The notes: generated by a model not told the origin, from the sequence alone. A stretch of DNA of 64,000 nucleotides from Candidatus Amoebophilus asiaticus 5a2 (GCF_000020565.1 NC_010830.1:1716001-1780000); one strand, 5' to 3'. Counted from the stretch's first letter, positions 20,135 through 29,705 are shown. Numbers and translations are program-made.

Positions 20135-20501
20135 TGGAGTCGGAGGGAATCGAACCCTCGTCCGAACAAGCAAAAACAATGCTTTCTACATGCTTAGTAA
20201 CTATCTATTGTCGGGATGCTCCTAGGTTAGTTACATACCTTAGAACAATCCTTATACGCGCTCAACTTCGCTATAATATCACGTAACCTACTATAGCTAG
20301 TTCTACTAGATGATGCCTCTATGCTAACCTTGCAGAACAAAAGGTTAGCGAGACAGTTGCTTACCTAATTATCAATTAGGCAGCAAGGGCTACTTGATTG
20401 TTGCCAATTATAATAGTGAAAGTTTGTTATAAGAGGTACTACTTACAACACCTCGCATGCTTACATTGCATCTGAACTTATCGTCAAATCCAGTCGACCC
20501 C
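20135..20501 (-). ncRNA. ssrA: tmRNA
   Basis: The 5' end GGGGTCG (20501) pairs with CGACTCC at the 3' end, followed by the discriminator A at 20135; CCA is not encoded. The 3' part has the T-arm GGTTCGATTCC and the 5' part GACTGGATTTGACG, both typical of one-piece tmRNA. The tag frame runs 20405 to 20376: GGC AAC AAT CAA GTA GCC CTT GCT GCC TAA. With the charged Ala this gives the tag A-GNNQVALAA, ending ALAA as in other Bacteroidota. It rescues ribosomes stalled on broken messages, which may matter in a genome so full of truncated genes. Confidence 0.96.
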
Positions 20502-20615
20502 ATAATTTCAAAGAGCATATTTTATACAAAAATAAAACATAACTTGCAACAGTGCAAGCAAGTATTACTACAAACAAAATAGCTTAAAGATCTGATATAT
20601 TAACAATGCTTATTT

Positions 20616-21115
20616 TCAATTAATAACAAAAAACTTTTCTTGATGAACAAGATTATTTGTAGAAATGGTAGGATCTAAAATATGGGTTTTCCAAATACCT
20701 CTACAGACTCTTTTTTTCAGCAGTATAACTCCAAGTTAGCTTATCTATGTTTCCTGAGGTAGTCTCAAAACCACTTTACCATTCTTTATGGATTTCTTAT
20801 AATGGAAATGTTAAGTATTACTTTCATCTTTATTATATAAATATCTTTAATCCTGAAAGTTGGGTAGCATTCGGCATCCAATTTATCATTACACCTTGCC
20901 AACCTGTAACCTTTGCCGTAATAATAACATTTGTCCTAATTGGAACCTTATAGTAAACCTTATTGCCTTCTTTTTTAATTTTCTTAGAACTATCTAAGTT
21001 TATCTTATATCCAATTTATATCTTATCTAGATTAGGCCCTGCTGATCCAAACCTCCTTGAGCTGAAGCACCTCCCCGGCTTACTGCCTCCACAACTATAG
21101 GCAAATATTAATAAA
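20616..21115 (-). pseudogene. Decayed lipoprotein gene
   Basis: Minus-strand reading gives a lipoprotein-like start (FLLIFAYSCGGSKP), but no start codon is in frame. The text then moves between frames: GGASAQGGLDQQGLI, INLDSSKKIKKEGNKVYYKV, TAKVTGWQGVMINWMPNAT, SGNIDKLTWSYTAEKKS, and finally WKTHILDPTISTNNLVHQEK ending in FFVIN and a stop at 20616. Each piece is protein-like and in order, so one gene has picked up several indels and stops. I do not recognise the family. Confidence 0.5.
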
Positions 21116-21320
21116 AATTATCCACTATATACATTCTAGTTGTTAGTCTTTGATCATATTCGTTTAATTTAAAATGTGAAAAAATCTAAACCATCCTAAA
21201 GTGCAAGGTAAGAAAGCCATTGGGTAAACAGAGATTTCTTGCAATAAAATTCAATGATCAGTTTACAGTTATATTACTTGAATAAGCTCTATAGTATGCG
21301 GTAAAATTTTTACAACAACT

Positions 21321-21328
21321 TATCTTTG
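21321..21328 (+). promoter_or_regulatory. Possible -7 promoter element upstream of leuS
   Basis: TATCTTTG matches the Bacteroidota sigma-A -7 consensus TANNTTTG, 36 bp before the leuS start. No clear -33 TTTG is seen at the right spacing, and the region is AT-rich, so chance is a real alternative. Confidence 0.35.
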
Positions 21329-21364
21329 CCTATCAACCAACTTATAGCAGTATAACAGATAGGC

Positions 21365-24136
21365 ATGAGTCATTATGATTTTAAAGCCATTGAGCAGAAA
21401 TGGCAACAATACTGGAAAAATAACCAAATCTTTCGTACAACCATAGAACCTAGCAAGCCCAAATACTATATTTTAGATATGTTCCCTTACCCTTCTGGTG
21501 AGGGACTCCATGTAGGCCACCCACTGGGCTATATTGCCTCGGATATTGTGGCTAGGTATAAAAGAAGCAAAGGATACCAGGTACTTCATCCAATGGGGTT
21601 TGATGCATTCGGTTTACCTGCAGAACAGTTTGCCATTCAAACAGGACAACATCCTGCTATAACTACTGCTAAAAATATAGGGCGCTATAAGCAACAGCTT
21701 TGCCAGTTAGGACTTTCTTATGACTGGGACAGATGCATTAGCACATGCGAGCCAGCTTATTATAAATGGACACAATGGATTTTTATACAATTGTTTAATA
21801 GTTGGTATGATATATCTCTACAAAAGGCTCGGCCTATTGATGAACTTATAACCTTATTTGACCAACAAGGCAATCAACAAGTACAAGCTAGCTGTGATAA
21901 AGAAGTGTCTTTATTTACTGCCAAAGAATGGCAAGCAATGGATGAAGAGTCTAAACAACAGCATTTACTTGCCTATCGTTTAGCATTTTTAGAAGATACC
22001 ACTGTTAACTGGTGCCCTGAATTGGGAACCGTATTAGCCAATGAAGAAGTAAAAGATGGGCTTTCAGAACGAGGCGGATATCCTGTTATACGTAAACAAA
22101 TGAAGCAATGGAGTTTGCGTATTACTGCGTATACAGATAGACTACTAGCTGGTTTAGAACATCTAAAATGGCCCTTGTCCACTAAAGAAATGCAACGTAA
22201 CTGGATAGGTAGGTCGATAGGTGCTGAACTCAATTTTACAGTAATAGCTAATGGACAAGAGCATACGATCCCTGTATTTACTACGCGACCCGACACCTTA
22301 TTTGGTGTTACCTATTTAGCACTGTCTCCCGAACATCCATTAGCTAAGCTCATTAGTACAGGTACGCAACAAGCTGCTATAGATACTTATATTACTCAAG
22401 CTACTAACCGGTCTGAAAGAGATCGACTAGCGGATGTTAATCATGTTACTGGTATGTTTACAGGTGCTTATGCTATTCATCCTTTTACTAAGCAGCCCTT
22501 ACCTATTTGGATAGCAGACTACGTGTTAGCAGGCTATGGAACAGGAGCTGTAATGGGTGTACCTGCACATGACAGCCGAGATTATGCTTTTGCACAACAT
22601 TTTCAATTACCTATTATACAAGTAGTAGCAGGAGGAGACACTGCTCAATCAGCTTATGAAGCAAGAGAAGGCAGCTTATTTAATTCTCAATTCTTGAATG
22701 GTCTTTCTATACAGGAAGCCACCAAGCAAGCAATACAAAAGTTAGAGTCCTTAGGTATTGGAAAGCAAAAAACCACCTATCGACTACGTAATGCTATATT
22801 TAGCAGGCAACGCTATTGGGGAGAACCTATTCCTATTTACTATAAAAATAATATACCATATCCTATTCCAGCAGAAGAGCTTCCTTTAGAACTACCATCT
22901 TTAGCAAGCTTCAAGCCCACTCCTACTGGTGAGCCTCCACTAGGGCATGCTCCTAATTGGAAAACCAAAGAAGGTTATCCTATAGAGCTAAGCACCATGC
23001 CAGGATGGGCAGGATCTAGTTGGTATTTTTTTCGGTATATGGATCCTAATAATGAAGCAAGCTTTGTAGGCTCAACAGCACAGAATTACTGGCAAGCAGT
23101 AGACTTATATTTGGGTGGAGCAGAACACGCTACAGGCCATTTACTTTATGCGCGATTTTGGACTCAATTTTTATATGACTTGGGGTATGTGAACATAGAA
23201 GAACCGTTTCAAGAGCTTATTCACCAAGGGATGATACAAGGCAAGTCTAGCTTTGTGTATAGAATTAAAGGAACCAATCAGTTTGTAAGCTATAACTTAC
23301 GGCATGCATATGAAACCACTGCGATGCATGTTGATATTCATTTAGTAAAAAACAATATACTAGATCTCGAAAGATTTAAAAACTGGCGTCCTGATTTGCA
23401 GACCGCTACTTTTGTATTGGAAAACGGACAATATATATGTGGTAGTGAGGTAGAAAAGATGTCTAAATCAAAATATAATACAGTAAATCCAGACACAGTA
23501 GTTGAGCAATACGGAGCAGACACTTTAAGGTTATATACTATGTTCTTAGGACCTATTGAACAAGCCAAGCCTTGGGATATGCATGGTATAGAAGGTGTAT
23601 TTAGGTTCTTAGTTAAGGTATGGAGGCTATTTTACTTAGAAAAGGGGGCGATAATTACCAATGAAGTGCCTACTAAAGAAGTGCAAAAGGCTATACATAA
23701 GGCTATTAAAAAAGTAGAAGAAGACATTAAGCGATATGCTTTTAATACAGCCGTAAGCAACTTAATGATCTGTGTTAATGAACTTACAGCCCTTAAGTGT
23801 AATAATCGGGCGGCACTAACCAACTTGGTACTTATATTAGCTCCTTTTGCTCCGCATTTGGCTGAAGAACTTTGGGAAATACTAGGCCATCAGCATAGTA
23901 TCGCACAAGCTCCTTTTCCAACATATGAGGAAATATACTTGCAAGAAGAAACTTACGAATACCCAATTGCTATTAATGGCAAAGTACGTGCTAAAATTAA
24001 TTTCCCTGTTGACATGCCTCAAGGACAAATAGAAGAGCAAGTATTAACTCATGAAAGTATTCAAAAATGGATACAAGGACAACAGATAAAAAGGGTTATT
24101 GTCATATCTTCCAAAATGGTTAATATTGTAATCTAA
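21365..24136 (+). CDS. leuS: Leucyl-tRNA synthetase
   Basis: The 923-residue class Ia enzyme charges tRNA-Leu. The HIGH-type signature is in PYPSGEGLHVGHPLGY (HVGH at 49-52). The CP1 editing domain has TTRPDTLFGVTY and YGTGAVMGVPAHDSRD. The catalytic loop KMSKS is at 698-702. GGAEHATGHLLYARFW and the C-terminal YPIAINGKVRAKI block of bacterial LeuRS are present. Length fits Bacteroidota LeuRS. It leads a tight run of three genes (gaps of 28 and 14 bp) with a membrane protein and trpS, so two aminoacyl-tRNA synthetases are probably co-expressed. Confidence 0.99.
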   Translation: MSHYDFKAIEQKWQQYWKNNQIFRTTIEPSKPKYYILDMFPYPSGEGLHVGHPLGYIASDIVARYKRSKGYQVLHPMGFDAFGLPAEQFAIQTGQHPAITTAKNIGRYKQQLCQLGLSYDWDRCISTCEPAYYKWTQWIFIQLFNSWYDISLQKARPIDELITLFDQQGNQQVQASCDKEVSLFTAKEWQAMDEESKQQHLLAYRLAFLEDTTVNWCPELGTVLANEEVKDGLSERGGYPVIRKQMKQWSLRITAYTDRLLAGLEHLKWPLSTKEMQRNWIGRSIGAELNFTVIANGQEHTIPVFTTRPDTLFGVTYLALSPEHPLAKLISTGTQQAAIDTYITQATNRSERDRLADVNHVTGMFTGAYAIHPFTKQPLPIWIADYVLAGYGTGAVMGVPAHDSRDYAFAQHFQLPIIQVVAGGDTAQSAYEAREGSLFNSQFLNGLSIQEATKQAIQKLESLGIGKQKTTYRLRNAIFSRQRYWGEPIPIYYKNNIPYPIPAEELPLELPSLASFKPTPTGEPPLGHAPNWKTKEGYPIELSTMPGWAGSSWYFFRYMDPNNEASFVGSTAQNYWQAVDLYLGGAEHATGHLLYARFWTQFLYDLGYVNIEEPFQELIHQGMIQGKSSFVYRIKGTNQFVSYNLRHAYETTAMHVDIHLVKNNILDLERFKNWRPDLQTATFVLENGQYICGSEVEKMSKSKYNTVNPDTVVEQYGADTLRLYTMFLGPIEQAKPWDMHGIEGVFRFLVKVWRLFYLEKGAIITNEVPTKEVQKAIHKAIKKVEEDIKRYAFNTAVSNLMICVNELTALKCNNRAALTNLVLILAPFAPHLAEELWEILGHQHSIAQAPFPTYEEIYLQEETYEYPIAINGKVRAKINFPVDMPQGQIEEQVLTHESIQKWIQGQQIKRVIVISSKMVNIVI

Positions 24137-24164
24137 GCTATTATATAAATAACTTTTTATAAAC

Positions 24165-24683
24165 ATGAATTATATTATTAATATACTTACAGGCACACCC
24201 CTTAAAGTATGGATTCTCTTAAAAGTATGGATTCTCTTATGGTATTTGTTCTATACAGGCATTAAAGCTATCAAGCCACAAACGATATGGCTTCCTAAAT
24301 TATTTATACTTCCACTTATTATTACTGGGTTATCTGTAGCCGGCCTACTTAAGCAACCTAATACTATGCAATCAACAATGTGGTATAGTTATCTAGCTTC
24401 TGTTGTGTTAGGTGGATTAGTGAGTTGGCTATTTTTCAGAAATACACAGCTTATAATCGATCGTACCACAAAATCGGTTACACTACCAGGTGGCTATATT
24501 ACTCTTTTTCTACTGCTAGGTATTTTTGTATTAAATTACTTTTGGGACTATATGCACGCTGTACATCCTACTTTTTTCACCTTACCAGTAAACTGTTTTA
24601 AGACGGCTAGTTCAGGCTTACTAGCTGGTTTGTCTATGGGAAGAGCTGCCACTTATACGTATAAATTTTTTAAAACCAACTAA
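24165..24683 (+). CDS. Small polytopic membrane protein (DUF6622-like)
   Basis: The 172-residue protein has about five hydrophobic helices (roughly 12-30, 45-61, 75-90, 107-123 and 140-158) and short charged loops. Length, the opening INILTGTPLKVWILL and helix pattern resemble the DUF6622 group, whose function is unknown. An 18-bp near-perfect tandem duplication in the DNA (24206-24240) produces the repeated KVWILLKVWILL in the first helix, a recent-looking slippage event. It sits between leuS and trpS with gaps of 28 and 14 bp, probably in one transcript, but the context does not explain its role. Confidence 0.75.
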   Translation: MNYIINILTGTPLKVWILLKVWILLWYLFYTGIKAIKPQTIWLPKLFILPLIITGLSVAGLLKQPNTMQSTMWYSYLASVVLGGLVSWLFFRNTQLIIDRTTKSVTLPGGYITLFLLLGIFVLNYFWDYMHAVHPTFFTLPVNCFKTASSGLLAGLSMGRAATYTYKFFKTN

Positions 24684-24697
24684 TCACATTTTTAATT

Positions 24698-25666
24698 ATG
24701 CCACGTATACTCACAGGCATTCAATGTACAGGAAGGCCCCATTTGGGGAATGTACTGGGTGCCATGTTACCTACTTTAGAATTGGCTGCCAAACCGACCT
24801 ATGACACTTTTATCTTTCTGGCAGATTTACATACACTGACTACCCTTAAAGACTCTCAAGAAAGAAGAAATTATGTATATGCTGCTGCTGCTGCTTGGCT
24901 TGCCTTGGGGCTTGACCCAGCAAAAGTCACCTTTTATAGACAATCTAAAGTACCAGCAGTATGCGAGCTAGTATGGTATTTAAGCTGTTTTACCCCCTAC
25001 CCTATGCTAGCCAATGCACATGCATTTAAAGATAAAGCAGACCGTATGTCAATGGTAAGTGCTGGCTTGTTTACCTACCCCATACTGATGGCAGCAGACA
25101 TCTTACTATATCATGCAGATATAGTACCAGTTGGGAAAGATCAGCTACAACATTTAGAGATTACTCGTGATATTGCCACCAGCTTTAATCAACAATATGG
25201 TCCTGTTTTTCATTTACCCCAGGCATTAATAGATAACTCTATAGCAACCGTTCCTGGCATAGACGGACAGAAAATGAGTAAATCATATCATAATACTATT
25301 GATATTTTTTTACCAGAAAAAGAGCTTCGAAAGTTGGTTATGCGTATACAAACAGACAGCAAGTCTGTTGCAGAGTCCAAAGATCCAGATACCTGCATTG
25401 TTTTTAAACTGTATAGTTTAGTAGCTAACACAACAGATATTGATACCATGCGCAAGAATTATACAGCAGGCGGGTATGGCTATGGTCAAGCTAAAGAGGA
25501 ACTTTTTGCTACTATTTTAGAAAGGTTTGCTGTTGCCAGAGAAAAATTTGCTCAATATATAACCGATATAAGCAATTTGGAAAAAATACTGATGTCCGGA
25601 GAAGCTAAAGCAAGTGTTGTAGCTACTGAAACGCTGTCTACAATACGTGGCAAGCTAGGATACTAA
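24698..25666 (+). CDS. trpS: Tryptophanyl-tRNA synthetase
   Basis: The 322-residue class Ic enzyme charges tRNA-Trp. The HIGH-type motif is GRPHLGNVLGA (HLGN at 15-18), the catalytic lysine loop is GQKMSKSYHNTI (KMSKS at 192-196), and the Trp-pocket blocks MAADILLYHADIVPVGKDQ and HLEITRDIA are present. Length is normal for bacterial TrpRS. It is the third gene of the leuS cluster and is followed by a strong two-sided hairpin that separates it from the convergent lipoprotein gene. Confidence 0.98.
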   Translation: MPRILTGIQCTGRPHLGNVLGAMLPTLELAAKPTYDTFIFLADLHTLTTLKDSQERRNYVYAAAAAWLALGLDPAKVTFYRQSKVPAVCELVWYLSCFTPYPMLANAHAFKDKADRMSMVSAGLFTYPILMAADILLYHADIVPVGKDQLQHLEITRDIATSFNQQYGPVFHLPQALIDNSIATVPGIDGQKMSKSYHNTIDIFLPEKELRKLVMRIQTDSKSVAESKDPDTCIVFKLYSLVANTTDIDTMRKNYTAGGYGYGQAKEELFATILERFAVAREKFAQYITDISNLEKILMSGEAKASVVATETLSTIRGKLGY

Positions 25667-25707
25667 GTGTATATAGTTGTAGCGTGATAATAGCTAGTTT
25701 TTAAAAA

Positions 25708-25766
25708 GTAAATAGCCAAAAATCTTTCATTACTAACTTGGTTAAGAAAGACTTCTGGCTATTTAC
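25708..25766. terminator. Bidirectional terminator between trpS and a convergent gene
   Basis: GTAAATAGCCA (25708-25718) pairs perfectly with TGGCTATTTAC (25756-25766), and an inner TCTTTC/GAAAGA extends the stem. It lies 41 bp after trpS and 24 bp after the stop of the convergent lipoprotein gene. Confidence 0.75.
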
Positions 25767-25789
25767 TACTAATCTATTTAATGGCTTGT

Positions 25790-27151
25790 TTAACTGTTAT
25801 CTTTGCCACCCTTATTCTTCTTATTTTTTTGCTTCTTGTTATTGTCCTCTTTCTTGCCATTTCCATTACTATCATGTGTTTTAGCTTTAGTTGGAGGAAT
25901 AGTTTCGCCAATATATTCCTCTAACCTGGCACGTACCTCTATTAGCCTCTTTTGCTCATTTTCGTTTAGACCACTTCCTTCTTGATTTATATATGGATCT
26001 ATATGATGTTGTACGTATTCCTTGATAGGCTTTTTAGTTTTTTTAGGATTTTTTGGATCACCCAAATCTCCCGATTGCAGTGCCAGTGCCTTATCCAATA
26101 CTGCCAACCATCTATCCCGAAACTTTACTACATCCCTTGTAGCATTAAATACTATAAAACTTAAAAGTGGCGCGCCGTTTAGCCCTAACGTGCCTACAGC
26201 TGAATCCTCTCCTTCTGGTTTTTCAAGTAACTTAATTCCAGGGTTATCTAAGAAATACTCAAACATTTTAGCACTATCATTAGCATTTTGCTCATCAGCG
26301 GTTGTATGCTCATGATATGCCATATACATAGCAGGTGTTAATTTTTGTGCACTATCTTTACTATATTTAGCTGGAATGGTAAAAATCTCATTGATCATAG
26401 GTACATTTTTAGGCTCTACCAAGATTTTTACCATTTCTTTTTTAAGCTCCATATTTAACTGTGGATTCCTAAGTGCCCACCATAAAATAGGTATATTTTC
26501 TTTAACAATACCCTTCTGTTTAAATGGAACTTTTTTAGGAGATATAGAAGTAGCATCAGCGTTCAGTGCACCCAAAACTACCAAAGGGTAGTATAGAATT
26601 TCTATTCCATCATCGATTGTTGCGCTAACTGTAAGAAGATTTAGTATTGTATCGTCTAACCTAACGCCTTTTTTACAAAGTGCCTTAAAAATCCTTATAT
26701 ACTTTTCAATTCTTGTATGCTCAAGGACTCTTAGTACGTTAGCTCCATTGGAAACTTCCTTCATGGCACCTAATACAAGATTTAATGCATTATTGGGAGA
26801 CTTTGGCTCTGTATCTAGATCTTTTGAATAGTTTTCTATAATTTCTAAAGCCACTTTAGTATATCCTTCTCTTTGGTTTTCGTCGTTATTTGAGTTATCA
26901 CCTATTGCTCGAAGTGCTTTTTGAAATTGTGTTTGAGGATTATCATTATCATTCCGAAACTGTTCATTAAGTTGTTCTTGTGCATTTTTGATGGCATCTT
27001 CCTCTGGGCGTTCACCACAACTGGTATGTAATAGTACCAGCATTGAAAAAAATAAAGTATATACCTGTCTTAGCACATTACCCGGCTTGATCTTCAATTT
27101 TACCATAAATAAATAGAGTTGAATAAGTTGATACTTGTTTATGTTAAACAC
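25790..27151 (-). CDS. Hypothetical lipoprotein, 453 aa, Lys-rich tail
   Basis: The signal reads LFFSMLVLLHTSC with the lipid-site Cys at residue 45 if ATG 27151 is used. Starting at Met16 (27106, MVKLKIKPGN) gives a normal signal length, and I prefer that start. The mature part is helix-rich. Residues about 100-330 have spaced hydrophobic blocks and the string TPAMYMAYHEH, which faintly recall degenerate ankyrin-like helices. That assignment is weak. The last 40 residues are almost only K, N, G, D and E. No enzymatic motif is seen. The gene is monocistronic, convergent with trpS and divergent from ddl. Confidence 0.8.
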   Translation of the reverse strand: MFNINKYQLIQLYLFMVKLKIKPGNVLRQVYTLFFSMLVLLHTSCGERPEEDAIKNAQEQLNEQFRNDNDNPQTQFQKALRAIGDNSNNDENQREGYTKVALEIIENYSKDLDTEPKSPNNALNLVLGAMKEVSNGANVLRVLEHTRIEKYIRIFKALCKKGVRLDDTILNLLTVSATIDDGIEILYYPLVVLGALNADATSISPKKVPFKQKGIVKENIPILWWALRNPQLNMELKKEMVKILVEPKNVPMINEIFTIPAKYSKDSAQKLTPAMYMAYHEHTTADEQNANDSAKMFEYFLDNPGIKLLEKPEGEDSAVGTLGLNGAPLLSFIVFNATRDVVKFRDRWLAVLDKALALQSGDLGDPKNPKKTKKPIKEYVQHHIDPYINQEGSGLNENEQKRLIEVRARLEEYIGETIPPTKAKTHDSNGNGKKEDNNKKQKNKKNKGGKDNS

Positions 27152-27250
27152 TACTTAAAATATAAGATATATTAAGCAATTTTCAAGGGATTAGTACATA
27201 AAACTTATAAGTATCTTCTTAACAAATTATCTATCTAGCTGTCCAGTTAT

Positions 27251-27258
27251 TATCTTTG
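27251..27258 (+). promoter_or_regulatory. Possible -7 promoter element upstream of ddl
   Basis: TATCTTTG, the same octamer as upstream of leuS, lies 50 bp before the ddl start and fits the Bacteroidota TANNTTTG consensus. No convincing -33 element accompanies it. Confidence 0.35.
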
Positions 27259-27308
27259 TTCATACCCCAATAATTAAAAACTTTTATCATTTATATTATA
27301 CCAACAAT

Positions 27309-28574
27309 ATGCGCATAGGTATTATTATGGGCGGCTTTTCAGCCGAACGCCATATTTCTGTAGAAAGCGGGAGAAATGTATATGAAAAGCTGGCTTCTTC
27401 TGGAACATACACACCTATTCCTATTTTTTTGACTGGTACACCCCTACAACATTCACTATTTATTTTACCCATTCATATTTTGCTAAAAGATAGTGCTGAC
27501 GATATTCATGAAAGACTCAAGCATATTTCTACTACTACGGACAATTCAACTAATTGGACTGAAGAGCCAGCCATAGATTCAATTATTAAAAAGTATGTAG
27601 GTTCATTTACCATGCAGCCTACAGCTATAACCTACCAAGAATTAGCACATTTAGTAGACAGTGTTTTTATTGCTTTACACGGGCGACCAGGAGAAGATGG
27701 AACTTTGCAAGCTATTTTAGAACAGCATGGGTTGCCCTACAATGGTTCAGGGGTGACAACCACAAGCCTTACCATTGATAAATTTGCTACTAACCGCTTT
27801 TTACATAAGCATGGGATATATGTAGCCAATCAAGCTGTGGTTACAATAGACCAATGGAAAAACAATACGCCAGCAACTATAGAGACTATTGAAGCCACTT
27901 TTAAATATCCATTTATTGTTAAACCTGTAGATGATGGCTGTAGTGTAGCTGTGTTTAAGATTCAAAATAAAGACATGCTTATAGCTTATGCAGAGAATAT
28001 ATTTAGAGCAGATTCTAACCAACCTACTAATCTTACACAAGTATTAGGTTTAAAACCCAATGCAGCTTTTCCTAATTATCAACAATTTTTGGTAGAAGAT
28101 CTAATAGAAAAAGGGACAGCCACACATTTTTTAGAAATTACAGGAGGACTTCTAACACATTTAGATGAACAAGGAAATCGGCAATATGAAATGTTTGAAC
28201 CTTCTGAAGTAGTTGCCACTGGCGATATACTGTCGCTTGAAGAGAAGTTTTTAGCAGGTGAGGGACAAAATATTACACCAGCTAGATTTCATCCAGATCC
28301 TACTACCAACCTTGCTATCTCTACAAAAGTTAAAGAAGATCTGCAAAAGGTAGCGCAACTAGTAAATATTGAAGGGTATGCTCGTATTGATGCCATGGTA
28401 AAAATATATCCTACACACATAGAAACTTGGATTATTGAAATTAATACCTTACCAGCACTTACACCTGCTACTTGTATTTTTCACCAATGTGCTATAAACG
28501 GTTATACGCCTTTTGATTTTATACATACTATTATTCAATATGGATATAAAAAAGCTCGTATAGCAACCATATAA
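27309..28574 (+). CDS. ddl: D-alanine--D-alanine ligase
   Basis: This 421-residue ATP-grasp enzyme joins two D-Ala for peptidoglycan stem peptides. The start MRIGIIMGGFSAERHISVES has the family GG-SxE-HxVS motif. The central LHGRPGEDGTLQAILE and YNGSGVTTTSLTIDK, the ATP-grasp Lys in FIVKPVDDGCSV, and the C-terminal GYARIDAMV and IIEINTLPALTP (metal and D-Ala binding) are all seen. It is longer than usual (300-370), mainly from extra sequence after the first domain and before the C-terminal block. It overlaps the PASTA gene by one base (TAATG), so the two are translated from one message. Confidence 0.93.
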   Translation: MRIGIIMGGFSAERHISVESGRNVYEKLASSGTYTPIPIFLTGTPLQHSLFILPIHILLKDSADDIHERLKHISTTTDNSTNWTEEPAIDSIIKKYVGSFTMQPTAITYQELAHLVDSVFIALHGRPGEDGTLQAILEQHGLPYNGSGVTTTSLTIDKFATNRFLHKHGIYVANQAVVTIDQWKNNTPATIETIEATFKYPFIVKPVDDGCSVAVFKIQNKDMLIAYAENIFRADSNQPTNLTQVLGLKPNAAFPNYQQFLVEDLIEKGTATHFLEITGGLLTHLDEQGNRQYEMFEPSEVVATGDILSLEEKFLAGEGQNITPARFHPDPTTNLAISTKVKEDLQKVAQLVNIEGYARIDAMVKIYPTHIETWIIEINTLPALTPATCIFHQCAINGYTPFDFIHTIIQYGYKKARIATI

Positions 28575-29470
28575 TGCCTTTTCTTATGTCATCAAAAAGA
28601 ATAAAAAAAATGATTGCCATTTTGTTTTTACATGTAGGACTTATATCAGGTATTCTATGTGGCTTGATATGGATGTTTTTCCAATGGGGTCTTCCTGCTA
28701 TTACTAAACATGGACAAGCCATTACAGTACCTAATCTTAAAGGAATACCTATTGAAGAGCTAAAAGAAATTTTAGCTACGCGGCATTTACGTTACAAGCT
28801 TACTGAAGATATTATCTATTTACCTAGCTATCCACCTTCTGTAGTACTAGAGCAATATCCTAAGCCTGGTGCACATGTTAAAGAAGGAAGAAGCATTTAT
28901 ATTACACTTAATGCTGCACAGCCACCAGAAGTAGTTATGCCTAATTTAGTAGATGGCTCTGTAAGAAATGCACATATTACTCTAAAAAGTAGAGGACTTG
29001 CTTATAATACTATTACATATGTTACTGATATTGCAAAAAACGCAGTATTAGAGCAATGGTATAATGGAAAACCTATTGATCCAGGCACACGAATTCCACA
29101 AGGTTCTAAAATTGATTTAATAGTGGGTGCTGGATTGAATAAACACTTGGTAGTAGTTCCTGACTTAATAGGTATGCCAGCAGAAGAAGCTGAGCTATTA
29201 CTTTTAGATGCGGGCATGTGTGTTGGGAAAACAGCTTATGAATATATTGATTTGCTACAATCCGGAACAATTTTCCAGCAACAACCTAAGGTAGGTAGCC
29301 AAGTAAATTTAGGAGATCCTATTCATATATGGGTGGTAGAAGCCAACCCGCATACAATAGATGTTGAGCCTAAAATAGATGAACCTATTATAGGAGATAA
29401 GCCTATACCGGATGTTGTTGAAATCTATTCTGACAGCAGTATGCTGAGTATAGAATCTGATTTACAATAG
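28574..29470 (+). CDS. PASTA-domain membrane protein, C-terminal tail cut by a MITE
   Basis: The protein has a short cytoplasmic start, one helix at about 13-36 and three PASTA domains at about 51-114, 118-186 and 192-256, followed by an acidic tail. PASTA modules in other bacteria bind peptidoglycan or muropeptides, and Bacteroidota commonly have such a gene next to ddl. A start at the second Met (MSSKRIKKM) is also possible. The TAG stop at 29468-29470 is created by a 97-bp inserted element. Deleting the element and one AAT repeat lets the frame continue 39 more residues (YNIPTAEDTNQSND and on to DSLEIESQ) to a TAA at 29687. The domains are intact, so the shortened protein is probably functional. 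Confidence 0.9.
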   Translation: MPFLMSSKRIKKMIAILFLHVGLISGILCGLIWMFFQWGLPAITKHGQAITVPNLKGIPIEELKEILATRHLRYKLTEDIIYLPSYPPSVVLEQYPKPGAHVKEGRSIYITLNAAQPPEVVMPNLVDGSVRNAHITLKSRGLAYNTITYVTDIAKNAVLEQWYNGKPIDPGTRIPQGSKIDLIVGAGLNKHLVVVPDLIGMPAEEAELLLLDAGMCVGKTAYEYIDLLQSGTIFQQQPKVGSQVNLGDPIHIWVVEANPHTIDVEPKIDEPIIGDKPIPDVVEIYSDSSMLSIESDLQ

Positions 29471-29565
29471 ACCCGCTGCGAAACAAAAAACCCCATTATT
29501 TTTTCGCCCTTTAGAGCATTTATTGGCTGTTTTTTGTATATCAAAAATCGTTTCGCAGCGGGTCT
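29469..29565. mobile_element. 97-bp MITE-like element
   Basis: AGACCCGCTGCGAAAC at the left end and its exact complement at the right end enclose 65 bp of non-coding sequence. AAT is duplicated on both sides (29466-29468 and 29566-29568). The inverted repeats match those of the 989-bp IS at 48018-49006 apart from a few bases, so that transposase family is the likely driver. It sits inside the PASTA gene. Confidence 0.88.
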
Positions 29566-29705
29566 AATATAACATTCCTACTGCAGAGGATACTAATCAA
29601 TCAAATGATAATATTTTAGAGGAAGAAAAAAATGGTAATCCTAACGCTATAACAGATGCGGATAGTTTAGAAATAGAATCTCAGTAAAATAAGTATCAGT
29701 TTTTA

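Noticed and set aside
20068-20286. A 72-residue open frame with VESEGIEPSS
   Set aside because: It is the plus-strand reading of the tmRNA 3' end; this string is a familiar artefact of the T-arm.
20527-20534. A CAAAAATA match to the promoter consensus upstream of ssrA
   Set aside because: It is about 26 bp from the mature 5' end, too far for a -7 element, and such octamers are frequent in this AT-rich sequence.
25803-26591. Plus-strand open frames opposite the Lys-rich lipoprotein
   Set aside because: Phe/Leu-rich mirror of Lys/Glu codons; no supporting motif.
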